Of a DNA stretch of 64,000 nucleotides, positions 14,480 to 22,856 are shown one piece after another. The notes below the pieces were generated by a model. The model was not told the DNA's origin. It saw only the letters and a program-made list of their open reading frames with translations, and ran no database searches. Location of the stretch: positions 86,089-150,088 of the forward strand of contig JAKEHU010000029.1 in assembly GCA_022614855.1 (NCBI GenBank). The letters are read 5' to 3'. Position 1 is the stretch's first letter, and each line of letters starts with the position of its first letter. A program made the position numbers and the translations under genes. The DNA is from Chlamydiota bacterium (lineage in GTDB: Bacteria; Chlamydiota; Chlamydiia; Chlamydiales; Rhabdochlamydiaceae).

Positions 14480-14553
14480 TGGGATATAGCTGACTCGAAC
14501 AGCTGACCTCCACGATGTCAACGTGGCGCTCTAACCAACTGAGCTAATATCCC
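14480..14553 (-). tRNA. tRNA-Val (anticodon GAC)
   Basis: On the minus strand, the acceptor GGGATAT pairs with ATATCCC followed by discriminator A. The D-arm is AGCTCAGTTGGTTAGAGC. The anticodon arm CCACG-TTGACAT-CGTGG gives GAC. The T-arm is CAGCTGTTCGAGTCAGCTG-like. It is 74 nt long, with CCA not encoded. Confidence 0.96.
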
Positions 14554-14594
14554 TCAAAATTTAAATGGTGTTATTATAAGTTGAGTAGATTTTT

Positions 14595-15173
14595 ATGTCT
14601 CTGTTTTCCCCTCATCTCGATCTAGCTTTTAAATATTGGAAAAGACTGCTCCGTCCTGGAGATTGGGCCATCGATGCGACATGTGGCAATGGAAAAGATA
14701 CGGTGAGGTTAGCCAACCTTCTAGATTCGTCTGGTGGATTGGTTGCTTTAGATATTCAAGAAGAGGCAATTCAAAGTACAAAAAAATATCTCACAAAATC
14801 ACTAACACCGGAAAAACTTGCCCAAATTCATCTTTTGCACCAGTCGCATGAAGAATTTCCCTCTTTTGCAAAAGGTAAGCCTATACGGCTCATCGTCTAT
14901 AATTTAGGGTATCTTCCTGGTGGAAATAAAAAAAAACCTACTATACCTACTACGACGTTACGGAGTGTAAAAGAATTCATGCCTTACCTTCTTCCTGAAG
15001 GGGCTCTTTCGATTACCTGCTATCCTGGCCACAAAGCAGGGCAAGAAGAGCAAGAGCTGCTTTTAAACTGGGTACAAACTCTAGATCGACACTTGTGGGA
15101 TGTCACACACCATGAATGGAAAGATCGCACGCTTGCCCCATCGCTTCTTTTGATTCAAAAAAATATTATATAG
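14595..15173 (+). CDS. mnmM: MnmM/YtqB-like tRNA methyltransferase
   Basis: This 192-residue class I SAM-dependent methyltransferase has the SAM-binding motif DATCGNGKDTVRLANLL (about residues 23-39), the acidic ribose-binding VALDIQEEAI, and the family-specific YNLGYLPGGNKK...PTTTLRSVKEF and ITCYPGHKAGQEE. These fit PF06962, whose Bacillus and Arabidopsis members finish mnm5s2U at tRNA wobble position 34. The length matches the family (about 190). It is divergent from tRNA-Val. TATAAG lies 15 nt upstream of ATG. Confidence 0.85.
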   Translation: MSLFSPHLDLAFKYWKRLLRPGDWAIDATCGNGKDTVRLANLLDSSGGLVALDIQEEAIQSTKKYLTKSLTPEKLAQIHLLHQSHEEFPSFAKGKPIRLIVYNLGYLPGGNKKKPTIPTTTLRSVKEFMPYLLPEGALSITCYPGHKAGQEEQELLLNWVQTLDRHLWDVTHHEWKDRTLAPSLLLIQKNII

Positions 15174-15199
15174 TTGTTTATTAAATTAAGATTAAGATA

Positions 15200-15228
15200 T
15201 TGTTAAGAAATTGTAAAGAATATATAAT
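15200..15228 (+). promoter_or_regulatory. Sigma-66/sigma-70-type promoter
   Basis: TTGTTA (15200-15205), a 17-bp spacer and TATAAT (15223-15228) predict transcription from about 15235. That excludes ATGs upstream of 15257 for the following gene. Confidence 0.65.
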
Positions 15229-15256
15229 TATGGTTTCAACAAGTGAGGCTATAATT

Positions 15257-15823
15257 ATGATAATAACAAATAATTTTTTTAATTTTATGTCTACCATAAC
15301 CGATGAAATCAGTTCCATTGAAATGGATCTTACAAAGGATCCCAAAGAAGTAGTGAAACAATTAGATGTAGCTTTAGATCGGCTCCATCAATTTCGATAC
15401 GAATCTGGGGATATCTATTGGCTAATAGAGAAACCTCTCGATGAAATGGAAGAAAAGATCATTACTCTCTACGGAAAAGCAGATGATCTCTGTTTAAAGC
15501 AAGACGTTGCAGAAATTGTTCTAGAAATAAGAGAACTTTGCAAAAATCCCAAGAGAACAGACAGGAAAAGGTGTAAGAAAATAAAAAATATCATTCAAGT
15601 TTTTCATTCGCACTATCGACCTTATTTAAAGGAAAAGGAGATCGTTTTCTTATCGGAATCCATTATAAATTTTGCAGAAAGAATGAACCCTCTTATTCCA
15701 GAAAATATCCATCGGATTAAAGGGATGGAGAAAAGGTTGGAAGAGGTTTTAATAAATCCTGCTGAGAGCTTTTTCCATGATGAGAAAGCTGCCGCAAATC
15801 ACGATTTTCTCATGGGGTTTTAA
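15257..15823 (+). CDS. Hypothetical helical protein
   Basis: This 188-residue, charged, probably all-helical protein starts MIITNNFFNFMSTITDEI. There is no signal peptide, membrane segment or recognised domain. I chose ATG at 15257 because it follows a good promoter and has AGTGAGG 8 nt upstream. The last 75 nt overlap the end of convergent folC. The same-style helical small proteins at 34286, 62493 and 63181 suggest a lineage-specific set, but I could not show direct similarity. Confidence 0.65.
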   Translation: MIITNNFFNFMSTITDEISSIEMDLTKDPKEVVKQLDVALDRLHQFRYESGDIYWLIEKPLDEMEEKIITLYGKADDLCLKQDVAEIVLEIRELCKNPKRTDRKRCKKIKNIIQVFHSHYRPYLKEKEIVFLSESIINFAERMNPLIPENIHRIKGMEKRLEEVLINPAESFFHDEKAAANHDFLMGF

Positions 15824-16906
15824 TTCTGTTCGCGCATGGCGTATTCCTGACAGAATCGAATCTTCACATGTAGCTGGAAGGGTTGTCAACTGATGCAAGA
15901 TCTGCCTTAAAATTGTGGGTTCTGCGCCTCGATCGGTATCTGCTTTTACAAAATGAAAATGAGAAGCTCTAGACAAAACCGATTCTAGACTCTCTTTTAT
16001 CTCTTTGTCTTTGGACATCCCTATCACAAACCTAAATTGAAAATGGGGAAAATGGAGAAGAAGAGCTTCCATGAGTCTTTGAAAAGCTGGCGGATTATGT
16101 GCCACATCAAAAATCATCCCATTTTTCTCTTCAAAACGGCAAGGAGGGCGCATGGATAAAATTTTCTCAAAAGAAAGGGAGTTCAAAGGAACTTGCAAAT
16201 GCAATACTTCAAGGGCTTTTTTGGCAATGGCTTGGTTTTCTTCATCAAAAAAAGAAAAGGATTGTCGAATTGTATAGACGGGACAACCGAGGAGCTTTGC
16301 CCTATCATAGATATTTGGAAATTGTGCTGAAGGGCCAAGAATTAGAGGAATTTTGCTTTTCAAAATGCCTGCTTTTTCTCGTGCAATGCTCTCTAAGGAA
16401 TTACCAAGGATTTGTTTGTGATCATATCCGATGGAGGTGATGATGGTCAAAATGGGATCGATTACACTCGTTGCATCTAGACGTCCACCAATTCCTGTCT
16501 CAATGACTGCAATATCGATCTTTTGCTCTTGAAAATAGAGAAATGCAAGCAAGGTTGTGAATTCAAAAAAATTGAACTCTGAAGAAAGCGACAAAAGTTT
16601 TTTTAATTCAGCAGTGACAAACTCTCTCTCAATAGCTTTTCCATTGATGGTGATTCTCTCGCAAAAATCTAATAAATGGGGAGAGGTAAAAAGTCCTACT
16701 TTTAGACCTTGTTCTTCAAGAACCTTAGCGATTTTAAAAGAAACTGATCCTTTTCCATTTGTTCCGGCAACATGAATAGAAGGATACTTTTTTTGTGGAT
16801 GTGAAAGATCGCCTAAAAATTTGTGTAAAGGGGCTAAACCCTTCTTCTTTACTTGGGAGGTCTTCAGTGAGTAGAGATATTGAATAATCTCTTCATAGGT
16901 ATCCAT
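15749..16906 (-). CDS. folC: Bifunctional dihydrofolate/folylpolyglutamate synthase
   Basis: This is a 385-residue Mur-ligase-type enzyme that adds glutamate to dihydropteroate or folates. The P-loop is HVAGTNGKGSVS (about residues 45-56), followed by GLFTSPHL, then ETGIGGRLDATSVIDP, ITSIGYDHKQILG and a C-terminal domain with FDVAHNPPAF. Its start codon sits in AATTAAGGGATAGGTTCAT, which reappears at the ends of the palindrome at 62152-62494. The gene is 11 nt upstream of the PHP gene on the same strand. Its last 75 nt run under the convergent hypothetical gene. Confidence 0.95.
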   Translation of the reverse strand: MDTYEEIIQYLYSLKTSQVKKKGLAPLHKFLGDLSHPQKKYPSIHVAGTNGKGSVSFKIAKVLEEQGLKVGLFTSPHLLDFCERITINGKAIEREFVTAELKKLLSLSSEFNFFEFTTLLAFLYFQEQKIDIAVIETGIGGRLDATSVIDPILTIITSIGYDHKQILGNSLESIAREKAGILKSKIPLILGPSAQFPNIYDRAKLLGCPVYTIRQSFSFFDEENQAIAKKALEVLHLQVPLNSLSFEKILSMRPPCRFEEKNGMIFDVAHNPPAFQRLMEALLLHFPHFQFRFVIGMSKDKEIKESLESVLSRASHFHFVKADTDRGAEPTILRQILHQLTTLPATCEDSILSGIRHARTELKPHEKIVICGSFLIMEKALSRIY

Positions 16907-16917
16907 GAACCTATCCC

Positions 16918-17736
16918 TTAATTAAGATTTTGAAATATCTTATAAAACAGCTCTTCATCTACCCATGAGCATCCGAGAGGGATGTTTGGACGGATAGAAC
17001 CATGGAAATCAGATCCTCCACTAATGAGCAAATTTCTTTCTCTTGCGATGTTTATCCATTTTTGTTCTTCGTGAGGATGAGAGCGGTTGTAATAGCATTC
17101 AATTCCATCAAAGGGCTTTTCCAAGAGTTTGTTGATTTTACCAGAGTGGTCGATGTGATGGGGGTGGGCTAAAAATGCCTTCCCACCTGCACCGTGAATG
17201 ATTTGAATGGTTTCTTCTACAGAAAAAACAGGGCCTTCGACATATGCGATCTTATCATCTCCAATAAAGCGATCAAAAGCTTCTTGAAATGTAGCTACAT
17301 ATCCATGTTTTATCATCAAATTTGCAATGTGTGGTCTTCCTAAAGCCCCTTTTTTTCTTTTCATTTCTTCCAATTCCTCAATAGCAATGGCCATTTTAAG
17401 TTGTGCAAGTTTTTTCAAGATGAGCTCATTTCTCTTTTTGCGCCGCTTTTCATGCAACTCACAAAATGTGAGCAATTTTTTACTTTCTAATGAAAAATCA
17501 TATCCAAGCAGATGGATATTCAACCCTTCAAATTTACAAGAAAATTCTATGCCTGTAGCTAAGATAACGTTATGTTTTTTTGCAACTCCTTTGGCCTCCT
17601 GGTATGCTCCAATTGTATCGTGATCTGTGATAGAAATGGCAGAAAGTCCAGATTGCTCAGCCAAAAGAATGAGTTCTGTTGGCGATAGAGTCCCATCTGA
17701 AAAATGGGTATGGCAATGTAAATCTGCTCTAAACAT
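16918..17736 (-). CDS. PHP-domain phosphoesterase (RNase AM/YciV-like)
   Basis: This 272-residue PHP-superfamily protein has the metal-binding motifs DLHCHTHFSDG (residues 5-15), ISITDHDTIGA (about 36-46), GIEFSC (62-67), FLAHPHH (about 190) and GGSDFHG (about 243). The pattern fits the YciV/TrpH group, whose E. coli member (RNase AM) removes mononucleotides from RNA 5' ends and hydrolyses 3',5'-bisphosphonucleotides. The length is normal. It follows folC and precedes murB, whose start overlaps this gene's end region by one base. Confidence 0.88.
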   Translation of the reverse strand: MFRADLHCHTHFSDGTLSPTELILLAEQSGLSAISITDHDTIGAYQEAKGVAKKHNVILATGIEFSCKFEGLNIHLLGYDFSLESKKLLTFCELHEKRRKKRNELILKKLAQLKMAIAIEELEEMKRKKGALGRPHIANLMIKHGYVATFQEAFDRFIGDDKIAYVEGPVFSVEETIQIIHGAGGKAFLAHPHHIDHSGKINKLLEKPFDGIECYYNRSHPHEEQKWINIARERNLLISGGSDFHGSIRPNIPLGCSWVDEELFYKIFQNLN

Positions 17737-18605
17737 TAGAATTGCTTTTCAAAAGGAATGAAACGGATTTCTAATTCTAAATCAATATCGGTTTTGTCTT
17801 TTACCTGTTTTTTTATGCAATCGATGAGCTGCAAGACATCTTTTGCTTTAGCACCACCTCGATTTACAATAAAATTGGCGTGAAGCTCTGAGACAAGGGC
17901 ACTGCCAATTTGCATTCCCTTTAACCCGCACTTTTCAATGAGTGCTCCTGCAGAAGTTTGCGGAGGATTGCGAAAAACACAGCCTGCCGATTTTTCTTTG
18001 AGAGGTTGTGTAGCTGTTCGATAGCGAATGATTTGAATCTGTTTTTCTCTCGCATCAGAAATGGGAGTTAATGAAAACTGGGCAGATGCAATTGCTCCTT
18101 TAAGGGTTTGAAAAGAGGAAAATCGATAGCCAAATTGCAGATCTTTTTTCTGAAAATGGAGAAGCTCTCCTTTTTCAGAAATATAAGAGATTTTTGTAAC
18201 GACGTCTGCCGTTTGCGCTCCATTTGCTCCTGCATTCATGTAAACGGCTCCCCCTACACTTCCAGGTATGCCGGAGGCAAATTCTAGGCCAGATAAACCT
18301 GCCCTAGCAGTTTGCGTTCCAAGAAGAGAAAAGCTATACCCTGCTCCTGCAAAAATCTCATTTCCACGAAACTCAATAGACTGAATCTGATTTAAAATAA
18401 CAAGGCCATTAAACCCACGATCATCGAAAAGGATGTTCGACCCTTTTCCGATTACGAGATAAGCCATCTGGTGATTATAACAATAGCGGATGGTTTCAGC
18501 GAGTTTTTCTATGGAAGAAATGGCAATGAAAAACCGAGCAGGGCCGCCAATCTTAAAAGTGGTGAATTCATGTAGCGGCTTGTTCTTCTCGAAACTTGCA
18601 TGCAT
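17736..18605 (-). CDS. murB: UDP-N-acetylenolpyruvoylglucosamine reductase
   Basis: This 289-residue FAD enzyme makes UDP-MurNAc for peptidoglycan precursors. It has FTTFKIGGPARFF (residues 14-26), GKGSNILFDD, LSGLEFASGIPGSVGGAVYMN and YRFSSF. The C-terminal SAGCVFRNPP carries the proton-donor region and is followed by AGALIEKCGLKGMQIG and HANFIVN. It is of the shorter type I/IIb size. It overlaps nusB by 38 nt at its start, so the two are probably translationally coupled. Chlamydiae keep this pathway for septal peptidoglycan. Confidence 0.95.
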   Translation of the reverse strand: MHASFEKNKPLHEFTTFKIGGPARFFIAISSIEKLAETIRYCYNHQMAYLVIGKGSNILFDDRGFNGLVILNQIQSIEFRGNEIFAGAGYSFSLLGTQTARAGLSGLEFASGIPGSVGGAVYMNAGANGAQTADVVTKISYISEKGELLHFQKKDLQFGYRFSSFQTLKGAIASAQFSLTPISDAREKQIQIIRYRTATQPLKEKSAGCVFRNPPQTSAGALIEKCGLKGMQIGSALVSELHANFIVNRGGAKAKDVLQLIDCIKKQVKDKTDIDLELEIRFIPFEKQF

Positions 18606-18996
18606 GATAGATTTTATCTAATATGGCATTGATAAATGATGCACTTTCCGGACTTGCATATTTTCTTGAAAGCCTCATGGCCTCAGTGATTGCAACTTTG
18701 GGGGGAATTTTCCCTTGCATCAATTCATATATACCTAATCTGAGAATATTGCGCTCGACTTTAGGAATGCGCTCTAAAGCATATTCGGTTGACATTTCAC
18801 TAATCAATTTATCTATTCCATCCCTGCCTTTTTCAATTTCTAGAACAGTTTTTCTTGCCTCTAGAACAGTTTTTCTTGGGATGAAAAATTGGCGCATAAA
18901 AAAATAGAGCAAATCTCGTTCATCTGATTTTGCAAAATCATCGCTAAAGAGGAGTTGAAAGACAAGCTCTCTAAATTTTTGTCTTGAAATAGCCAT
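18568..18996 (-). CDS. nusB: Transcription antitermination factor NusB
   Basis: This 142-residue helical protein has the NusB pattern: RQKFRELVFQLLFS at the start, LERIPKVERNILRLGIYEL and VAITEAMRLSRKYASPESASFINAILDKI in the C-terminal half. It binds boxA RNA with S10 during rRNA antitermination. A tandem 21-bp duplication at 18839-18880 encodes the repeated LEARKTV/RKTVLE heptads in the linker after helix 2. Neighbouring bacteria lack this repeat, as far as I recall. Confidence 0.93.
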   Translation of the reverse strand: MAISRQKFRELVFQLLFSDDFAKSDERDLLYFFMRQFFIPRKTVLEARKTVLEIEKGRDGIDKLISEMSTEYALERIPKVERNILRLGIYELMQGKIPPKVAITEAMRLSRKYASPESASFINAILDKIYHACKFREEQAAT

Positions 18997-19023
18997 AGAG
19001 AGAAAAGAATACCAGAAGAAGGA

Positions 19024-19063
19024 ATAAAAACAAAAAGGCTATAAAGATTAAAATTTAATCTTT
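19024..19063 (-). terminator. Likely terminator between dps and nusB
   Basis: The perfect inverted repeat AAAGATTAAA / TTTAATCTTT at 19043-19063 is followed, on the minus strand, by a T-rich tract. It would end the dps transcript before nusB. Confidence 0.5.
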
Positions 19064-19094
19064 ATGAAGATATATACTCTATACCTGTTTTTTT

Positions 19095-19134
19095 CCTTTT
19101 TAGCTTTTAGCCTTTCGACTTTAGCCTTTCCTAG
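19095..19134. repeat. AAAGGCTAAAG repeat at the end of dps
   Basis: Minus strand: GGAAAGGCTAAAGTCGAAAG then GCTAAAAGCTAAAAAGG, starting at the dps stop codon. It is a variant of the units at 3854, 11125, 37563 and 58989. Confidence 0.65.
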
Positions 19135-19595
19135 AGTTGACTTCTGAGCATCCAGGCAGCCTTTTCATGGGCATTGAGCCTTCTTCCCATTAGATCGACT
19201 GTTCCTGGGTCATTGTGTTTTTCAGCAAGTTTGGATAAATTTCTAGATTCTCGAATTACAATTTCATGGCCTTTGACGAGCTGTTCCAACATTTCATGTT
19301 TTGAAAGAACCCGATGGTCCTCTTTGATGGAAGAGAATTTTCTAAAAGCTTCTGTAGTGGCTTCTACATAAAATCCAAGCGCTCGAATGCGCTCTGCAAT
19401 TTCATCAATTGCTTCAGCCAGCTCTACATACTGTTTTTCAAACATCTTATGCAGGGAAAAAAATTCTGGCCCCGTCACATTCCAATGGAAATTTTGTGTT
19501 TTTAAATAAAGCAAATAATCGTCTGCCAAAATCTTGGAAAGAGCGCCGCTGATTGCTGCTCTTTGCTCTTCATTCATTCCGGTATCTAATTCCAT
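19131..19595 (-). CDS. dps: Dps/ferritin-like DNA-protection protein
   Basis: This 154-residue protein has the Dps ferroxidase pattern: NFHWNVTGPEFFSLHKMFEKQY then ELAEAIDEIAERIRALG, and a final helix ending HEKAAWMLRS. Dps forms dodecamers that oxidise and store iron and protect against peroxide. It has no long Lys-rich tail. It has its own promoter and a probable terminator, so it is likely monocistronic. The transcript would start about 2 nt before ATG. Confidence 0.93.
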   Translation of the reverse strand: MELDTGMNEEQRAAISGALSKILADDYLLYLKTQNFHWNVTGPEFFSLHKMFEKQYVELAEAIDEIAERIRALGFYVEATTEAFRKFSSIKEDHRVLSKHEMLEQLVKGHEIVIRESRNLSKLAEKHNDPGTVDLMGRRLNAHEKAAWMLRSQL

Positions 19596-19603
19596 AACTT
19601 TGG

Positions 19604-19632
19604 CTTATATTAAAATTATCTTCATTTTTCAA
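19604..19632 (-). promoter_or_regulatory. dps promoter
   Basis: Minus strand: TTGAAA (19632-19627), a 17-bp spacer, TATAAG (19609-19604). Eight nt separate the -10 box from ATG at 19595, which predicts a nearly leaderless mRNA. Confidence 0.6.
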
Positions 19633-19714
19633 TTGAAAAAACTTTTTGTATCTGACTAAAAGGAAAGTTTGACTTTTATGAAAAATTAGAGAAAATGACC
19701 TCAGGACTCTCTAT

Positions 19715-20503
19715 ATGATTACCTTTAATTCTTTGATCGAATTCATTGTCATCGCAATCATGTGCAACTATTTTCTCTCTTTTTTTTGGAAAACACGCAT
19801 CTATGAACTCATTGTAATCATCGCAGGATTCATGATTATGCTCATGTTATCTTCTTGGTTCAAATTCCAAGTTCTCCACCAAATTTTGATTCTCGTATCA
19901 AATATTGGCTTAATTGCCATCATCATCATTTTTCAGCCTGAATTGAGATCTGCCTTATCAAAAATTAGCATTCGAGGAAAGCGCTATACAGAAATGACAG
20001 AATTTGACAGGTTTTTAGATCAATTGATGACTTCTGTCTATCGGTTAGCTGAAAAGAGAGTAGGCGCTCTCATTGTTTTGCAACATAATGATCTTTTAGA
20101 TGATTATGCTAGCAAGGCCGTTCTTATTAATGCGCAATTTTCTCCCGAGCTTTTAGAATCGATTTTTGCCTCCACGACTCCCCTCCATGACGGCGCTGTC
20201 ATCATTCGAGATTTTGTCATTATAGCTGCTGCAGTCATTTTACCACTTGCAGAAGAGGGATCCCAACTCACAAAATCGATGGGAACAAGACATCGGGCAG
20301 CGCTTGGCTTGAGTCAACAGACCGATGCTCTTATCATTGCAATATCGGAAGAAACAGGTAAAGTCTCTATTGCTAGAGAAGGGATCATTACCAGAGGGGT
20401 AAAACAAGATCGGTTCAAAGGAATTTTGCGCAGCATCTTTACTGCTCCATCTGAAAAGGAGTTCAAAAGTCGTTTTAATTTAAAAGAGTGGTTAAAAAGG
20501 TGA
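19715..20503 (+). CDS. cdaA: Membrane diadenylate cyclase CdaA
   Basis: This 262-residue protein has about three N-terminal membrane helices (residues 5-80) and a DAC/DisA_N domain. The catalytic DGA is at 159-161 (PLHDGAVIIRD) and the RHR motif at 192-194 (GTRHRAALG). It makes cyclic di-AMP from two ATP. It matches the position of the chlamydial ybbP gene (CT012 in C. trachomatis). The cdaR gene follows with a start overlapping its stop, then a glycosyltransferase and an acyltransferase, as in the chlamydial arrangement with one extra gene. Confidence 0.95.
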   Translation: MITFNSLIEFIVIAIMCNYFLSFFWKTRIYELIVIIAGFMIMLMLSSWFKFQVLHQILILVSNIGLIAIIIIFQPELRSALSKISIRGKRYTEMTEFDRFLDQLMTSVYRLAEKRVGALIVLQHNDLLDDYASKAVLINAQFSPELLESIFASTTPLHDGAVIIRDFVIIAAAVILPLAEEGSQLTKSMGTRHRAALGLSQQTDALIIAISEETGKVSIAREGIITRGVKQDRFKGILRSIFTAPSEKEFKSRFNLKEWLKR

Positions 20504-21738
20504 AAAGTTTTTTGCAAAAAATCCTTCTCGACAATTGGCAAAGAAAGGTCATTTCTCTTTTTTTGGCTGTCTTAATCTGGTTTCTAGTCAATCAATCCCT
20601 CATCTCCTCAAAAACGATTAGCAATATTCCTGTTCGAGTAATCAACATTCCATCGGGAAAAACCATTATAGATCTGCAAGCAAACGGATTTTTAACAAGA
20701 CGGCTCACCTTAACGCTCATTGGAAATAAAACACTACTCGAAGAGTTATCTGCAAATGATTTCGAGGTGGTTGTCGATGCACAAAATAAACAGGGAGAAT
20801 GGATCGCATCGATCAATAAGAGAAATCTTGTTTCTCTCAACCCAGAAATCGATCTCAGTAAGGGAATTAGCCGAATCTCCCATGCTAATGTCCTCATTCG
20901 GCTTACAAAGCTCGCTACTGAAAAGATCCCAATTTATCTCACACAGCCAATTGGTGAAGCCCCTAAAGAATACCAATTTTTAGATGTTTGGCCCTACCAA
21001 TTGTACCTCACTGTAAGCGGCTCAGAGGAGGTGGTAAAAAAATTAAAAACAAAGGGAATTCGGCTGACTTTTGATTTAACCGATGTCTCCAAAGCAGATC
21101 TAGATCGAATACAAACCAAAGCTAAGGATAGGAAAACTGAAGAAGTGAGCTTCCTTGTTCCCGAGTCTTGGAAAAGAGTCAACATTCCATCCATATCAGA
21201 TACTCCCATTGAAATCGACGATCCAAGGGCAAAAGAGATGCGAATGGATTTTATCCGCATTTCCAATCTTCCCTTAAAAAAGCCGATTAATCTTGCCCTA
21301 TTTTTTCCGGAAGATACCCTTTCTTCTCTCAACCCTCGTACAGTTTCCATCTCTTCTGCCTCTTTTTTAAAAGAATTGGAAGGGGTCTATTTTTTTAAAG
21401 ATCCTATCTACGTCAAGGGAGTGAGTCAGACCTTTTTAGAGGTAGTGGATGAGATGCTTCAATTTGAAATCATTGTCCAAAAAATAGGCGAAAAATCTTC
21501 CTTAACTTGGGGGGTACAGTTCATCAATGCAAAAGCTTTGGAAGATCGGTATGTTTCTTTAATGGCAGCCGAAGAACAGGAAGAATTGACAAAGCTGCAA
21601 CCTGGCATTCGAGAAGAATACATACGCAATCGATTCCGCAGCTATATGAATACGATGCAACTCTACAAAACCCCCGATCGCAAATTGGAATTCAATATTA
21701 CTTTGGAAAATGGCAAAATTGTCATAAAAGTTTTATGA
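20500..21738 (+). CDS. cdaR: YbbR-domain regulator CdaR
   Basis: A single N-terminal membrane helix (VISLFLAVLIWFLVNQ, about residues 16-31) precedes an extracytoplasmic part with YbbR repeats (IPVRVINIPSG; IPIYLTQPIGEAPKEYQFL, then VSGSEEVV). CdaR proteins bind and modulate CdaA. I chose GTG at 20500 because it overlaps the cdaA stop as GTGA; another GTG lies at 20488. The C-terminal 120 residues go beyond the recognisable YbbR repeats and contain a charged helical segment. It corresponds to CT011 by position. Confidence 0.88.
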   Translation: MKSFLQKILLDNWQRKVISLFLAVLIWFLVNQSLISSKTISNIPVRVINIPSGKTIIDLQANGFLTRRLTLTLIGNKTLLEELSANDFEVVVDAQNKQGEWIASINKRNLVSLNPEIDLSKGISRISHANVLIRLTKLATEKIPIYLTQPIGEAPKEYQFLDVWPYQLYLTVSGSEEVVKKLKTKGIRLTFDLTDVSKADLDRIQTKAKDRKTEEVSFLVPESWKRVNIPSISDTPIEIDDPRAKEMRMDFIRISNLPLKKPINLALFFPEDTLSSLNPRTVSISSASFLKELEGVYFFKDPIYVKGVSQTFLEVVDEMLQFEIIVQKIGEKSSLTWGVQFINAKALEDRYVSLMAAEEQEELTKLQPGIREEYIRNRFRSYMNTMQLYKTPDRKLEFNITLENGKIVIKVL

Positions 21739-22856
21739 CACAGCCAATTATTCTTCTTTGTAGTCAATTTCATCGCCTTGGCGGACTAGAAAAATATGGT
21801 AAAAAAATTGCAGAGACCTTTTGCAATAAACAGTTCTCTGTCACTCTTCTCACTTCTCGTGCAGAAAAAAGAAGCTCTCTTCCCCTCCAGGAAATCCACT
21901 ACAAAATGAAAAGTCCTCTCAGCTTTTTAAAAGTTTATGAGTTTGATCGCTTTTGCCAAAACTATATTAAAAAAAATCCACACTCTCTCGTTTATGGACT
22001 AGATCGAAATCGGTTCCAAACTCATCTTAGAGCGGGAAATGGGGTTCATGCGGCCTATTTAAAAGAGAGAATGGTAAGAGAAGGAAAGCTCTATGCTCTT
22101 CGCCATTTTCTCAATCCCCTTCATCAAATGATTCTCCATATCGAAAAACAGGCATTTGAACACCCTGATTTGCAGCGCATTTACGCCAACTCAAATATGG
22201 TAAAGGAGGAAATTCTCCATTTTTACCGAGTAGATCCAAAAAAGATTCGGGTTATTCACAATGGAGTGGAGTGGAAGGAAATGGAAAAAGATTTTCTCGT
22301 GTGGCAAAATCAAAAGATTCTTTCACAAAAAAAATATGGCTTAAGTTCCTCTTCATTTCACTTCTTATTCATCGGAAATAATTTCAAGCGAAAGGGTTTA
22401 AAAGAACTTCTTTTTGCCTTTGCAAAAATGAAAGAGGGAAATTGGCAACTTTCCATTGTAGGAAAGGACAAAGATTTAAATCATTATGTCGCTTTGACAG
22501 AAAACCTCCATTTAGCAAAAAAGGTCCATTTTTTTGGAGAGGTAAAAAACCCCTATCCCTTTTACCAACTTGCCGACTGTCTCGCCATCCCCTCCTATTA
22601 TGACCCCTTTGCCAATGTCACTTTAGAGGCACTGGCCATGGGTCTTTTTGTTATCTCTTCCAAGAAAAATGGTGGCCATGAAATTCTTTCCAGTGAAAAT
22701 GGTGCTACTCTTGAATCGCTAGAGATCGAACCTCTCGCACATGCTTTAAGAGTGGCAATGAACCAGCCTAAAACTTGGGAAAATTCCATGAAAATAAGAG
22801 ATTCGGTTAAACATCTTGATTTTTCCATTCAATTAGAAAAATTGTGCGCATTATGA
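21735..22856 (+). CDS. Family GT4-like glycosyltransferase
   Basis: This 373-residue GT-B enzyme has an N-terminal SQFHRLGGLEKYGKKIAET (glycine loop), VIHNGVEWKEM at the domain junction, then FLFIGNNFKRKGLKELL, WQLSIVGKD and the nucleotide-sugar-binding EX7E region (SYYDPFANVTLEALAMG, then GGHEIL). Overall it resembles WaaG-type lipopolysaccharide glucosyltransferases; the acceptor is not determinable. ATG at 21735 overlaps the cdaR stop as ATGA. Since lipid A acyltransferase is next, a role in lipo-oligosaccharide synthesis is likely. Classical Chlamydia lack this extra gene at this spot, as I recall. Confidence 0.85.
   Translation: MTQPIILLCSQFHRLGGLEKYGKKIAETFCNKQFSVTLLTSRAEKRSSLPLQEIHYKMKSPLSFLKVYEFDRFCQNYIKKNPHSLVYGLDRNRFQTHLRAGNGVHAAYLKERMVREGKLYALRHFLNPLHQMILHIEKQAFEHPDLQRIYANSNMVKEEILHFYRVDPKKIRVIHNGVEWKEMEKDFLVWQNQKILSQKKYGLSSSSFHFLFIGNNFKRKGLKELLFAFAKMKEGNWQLSIVGKDKDLNHYVALTENLHLAKKVHFFGEVKNPYPFYQLADCLAIPSYYDPFANVTLEALAMGLFVISSKKNGGHEILSSENGATLESLEIEPLAHALRVAMNQPKTWENSMKIRDSVKHLDFSIQLEKLCAL

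Noticed and set aside
14448..14513. Upstream extension of the alpha/beta hydrolase to an ATG at 14513
   Set aside because: It would overlap tRNA-Val; ATG 14447 has a strong GGGAGG ribosome-binding site.
21507..21734. Upstream extension of the glycosyltransferase into cdaR
   Set aside because: It has no family similarity, and the ATGA overlap at 21735 fits the coupling seen through this operon.
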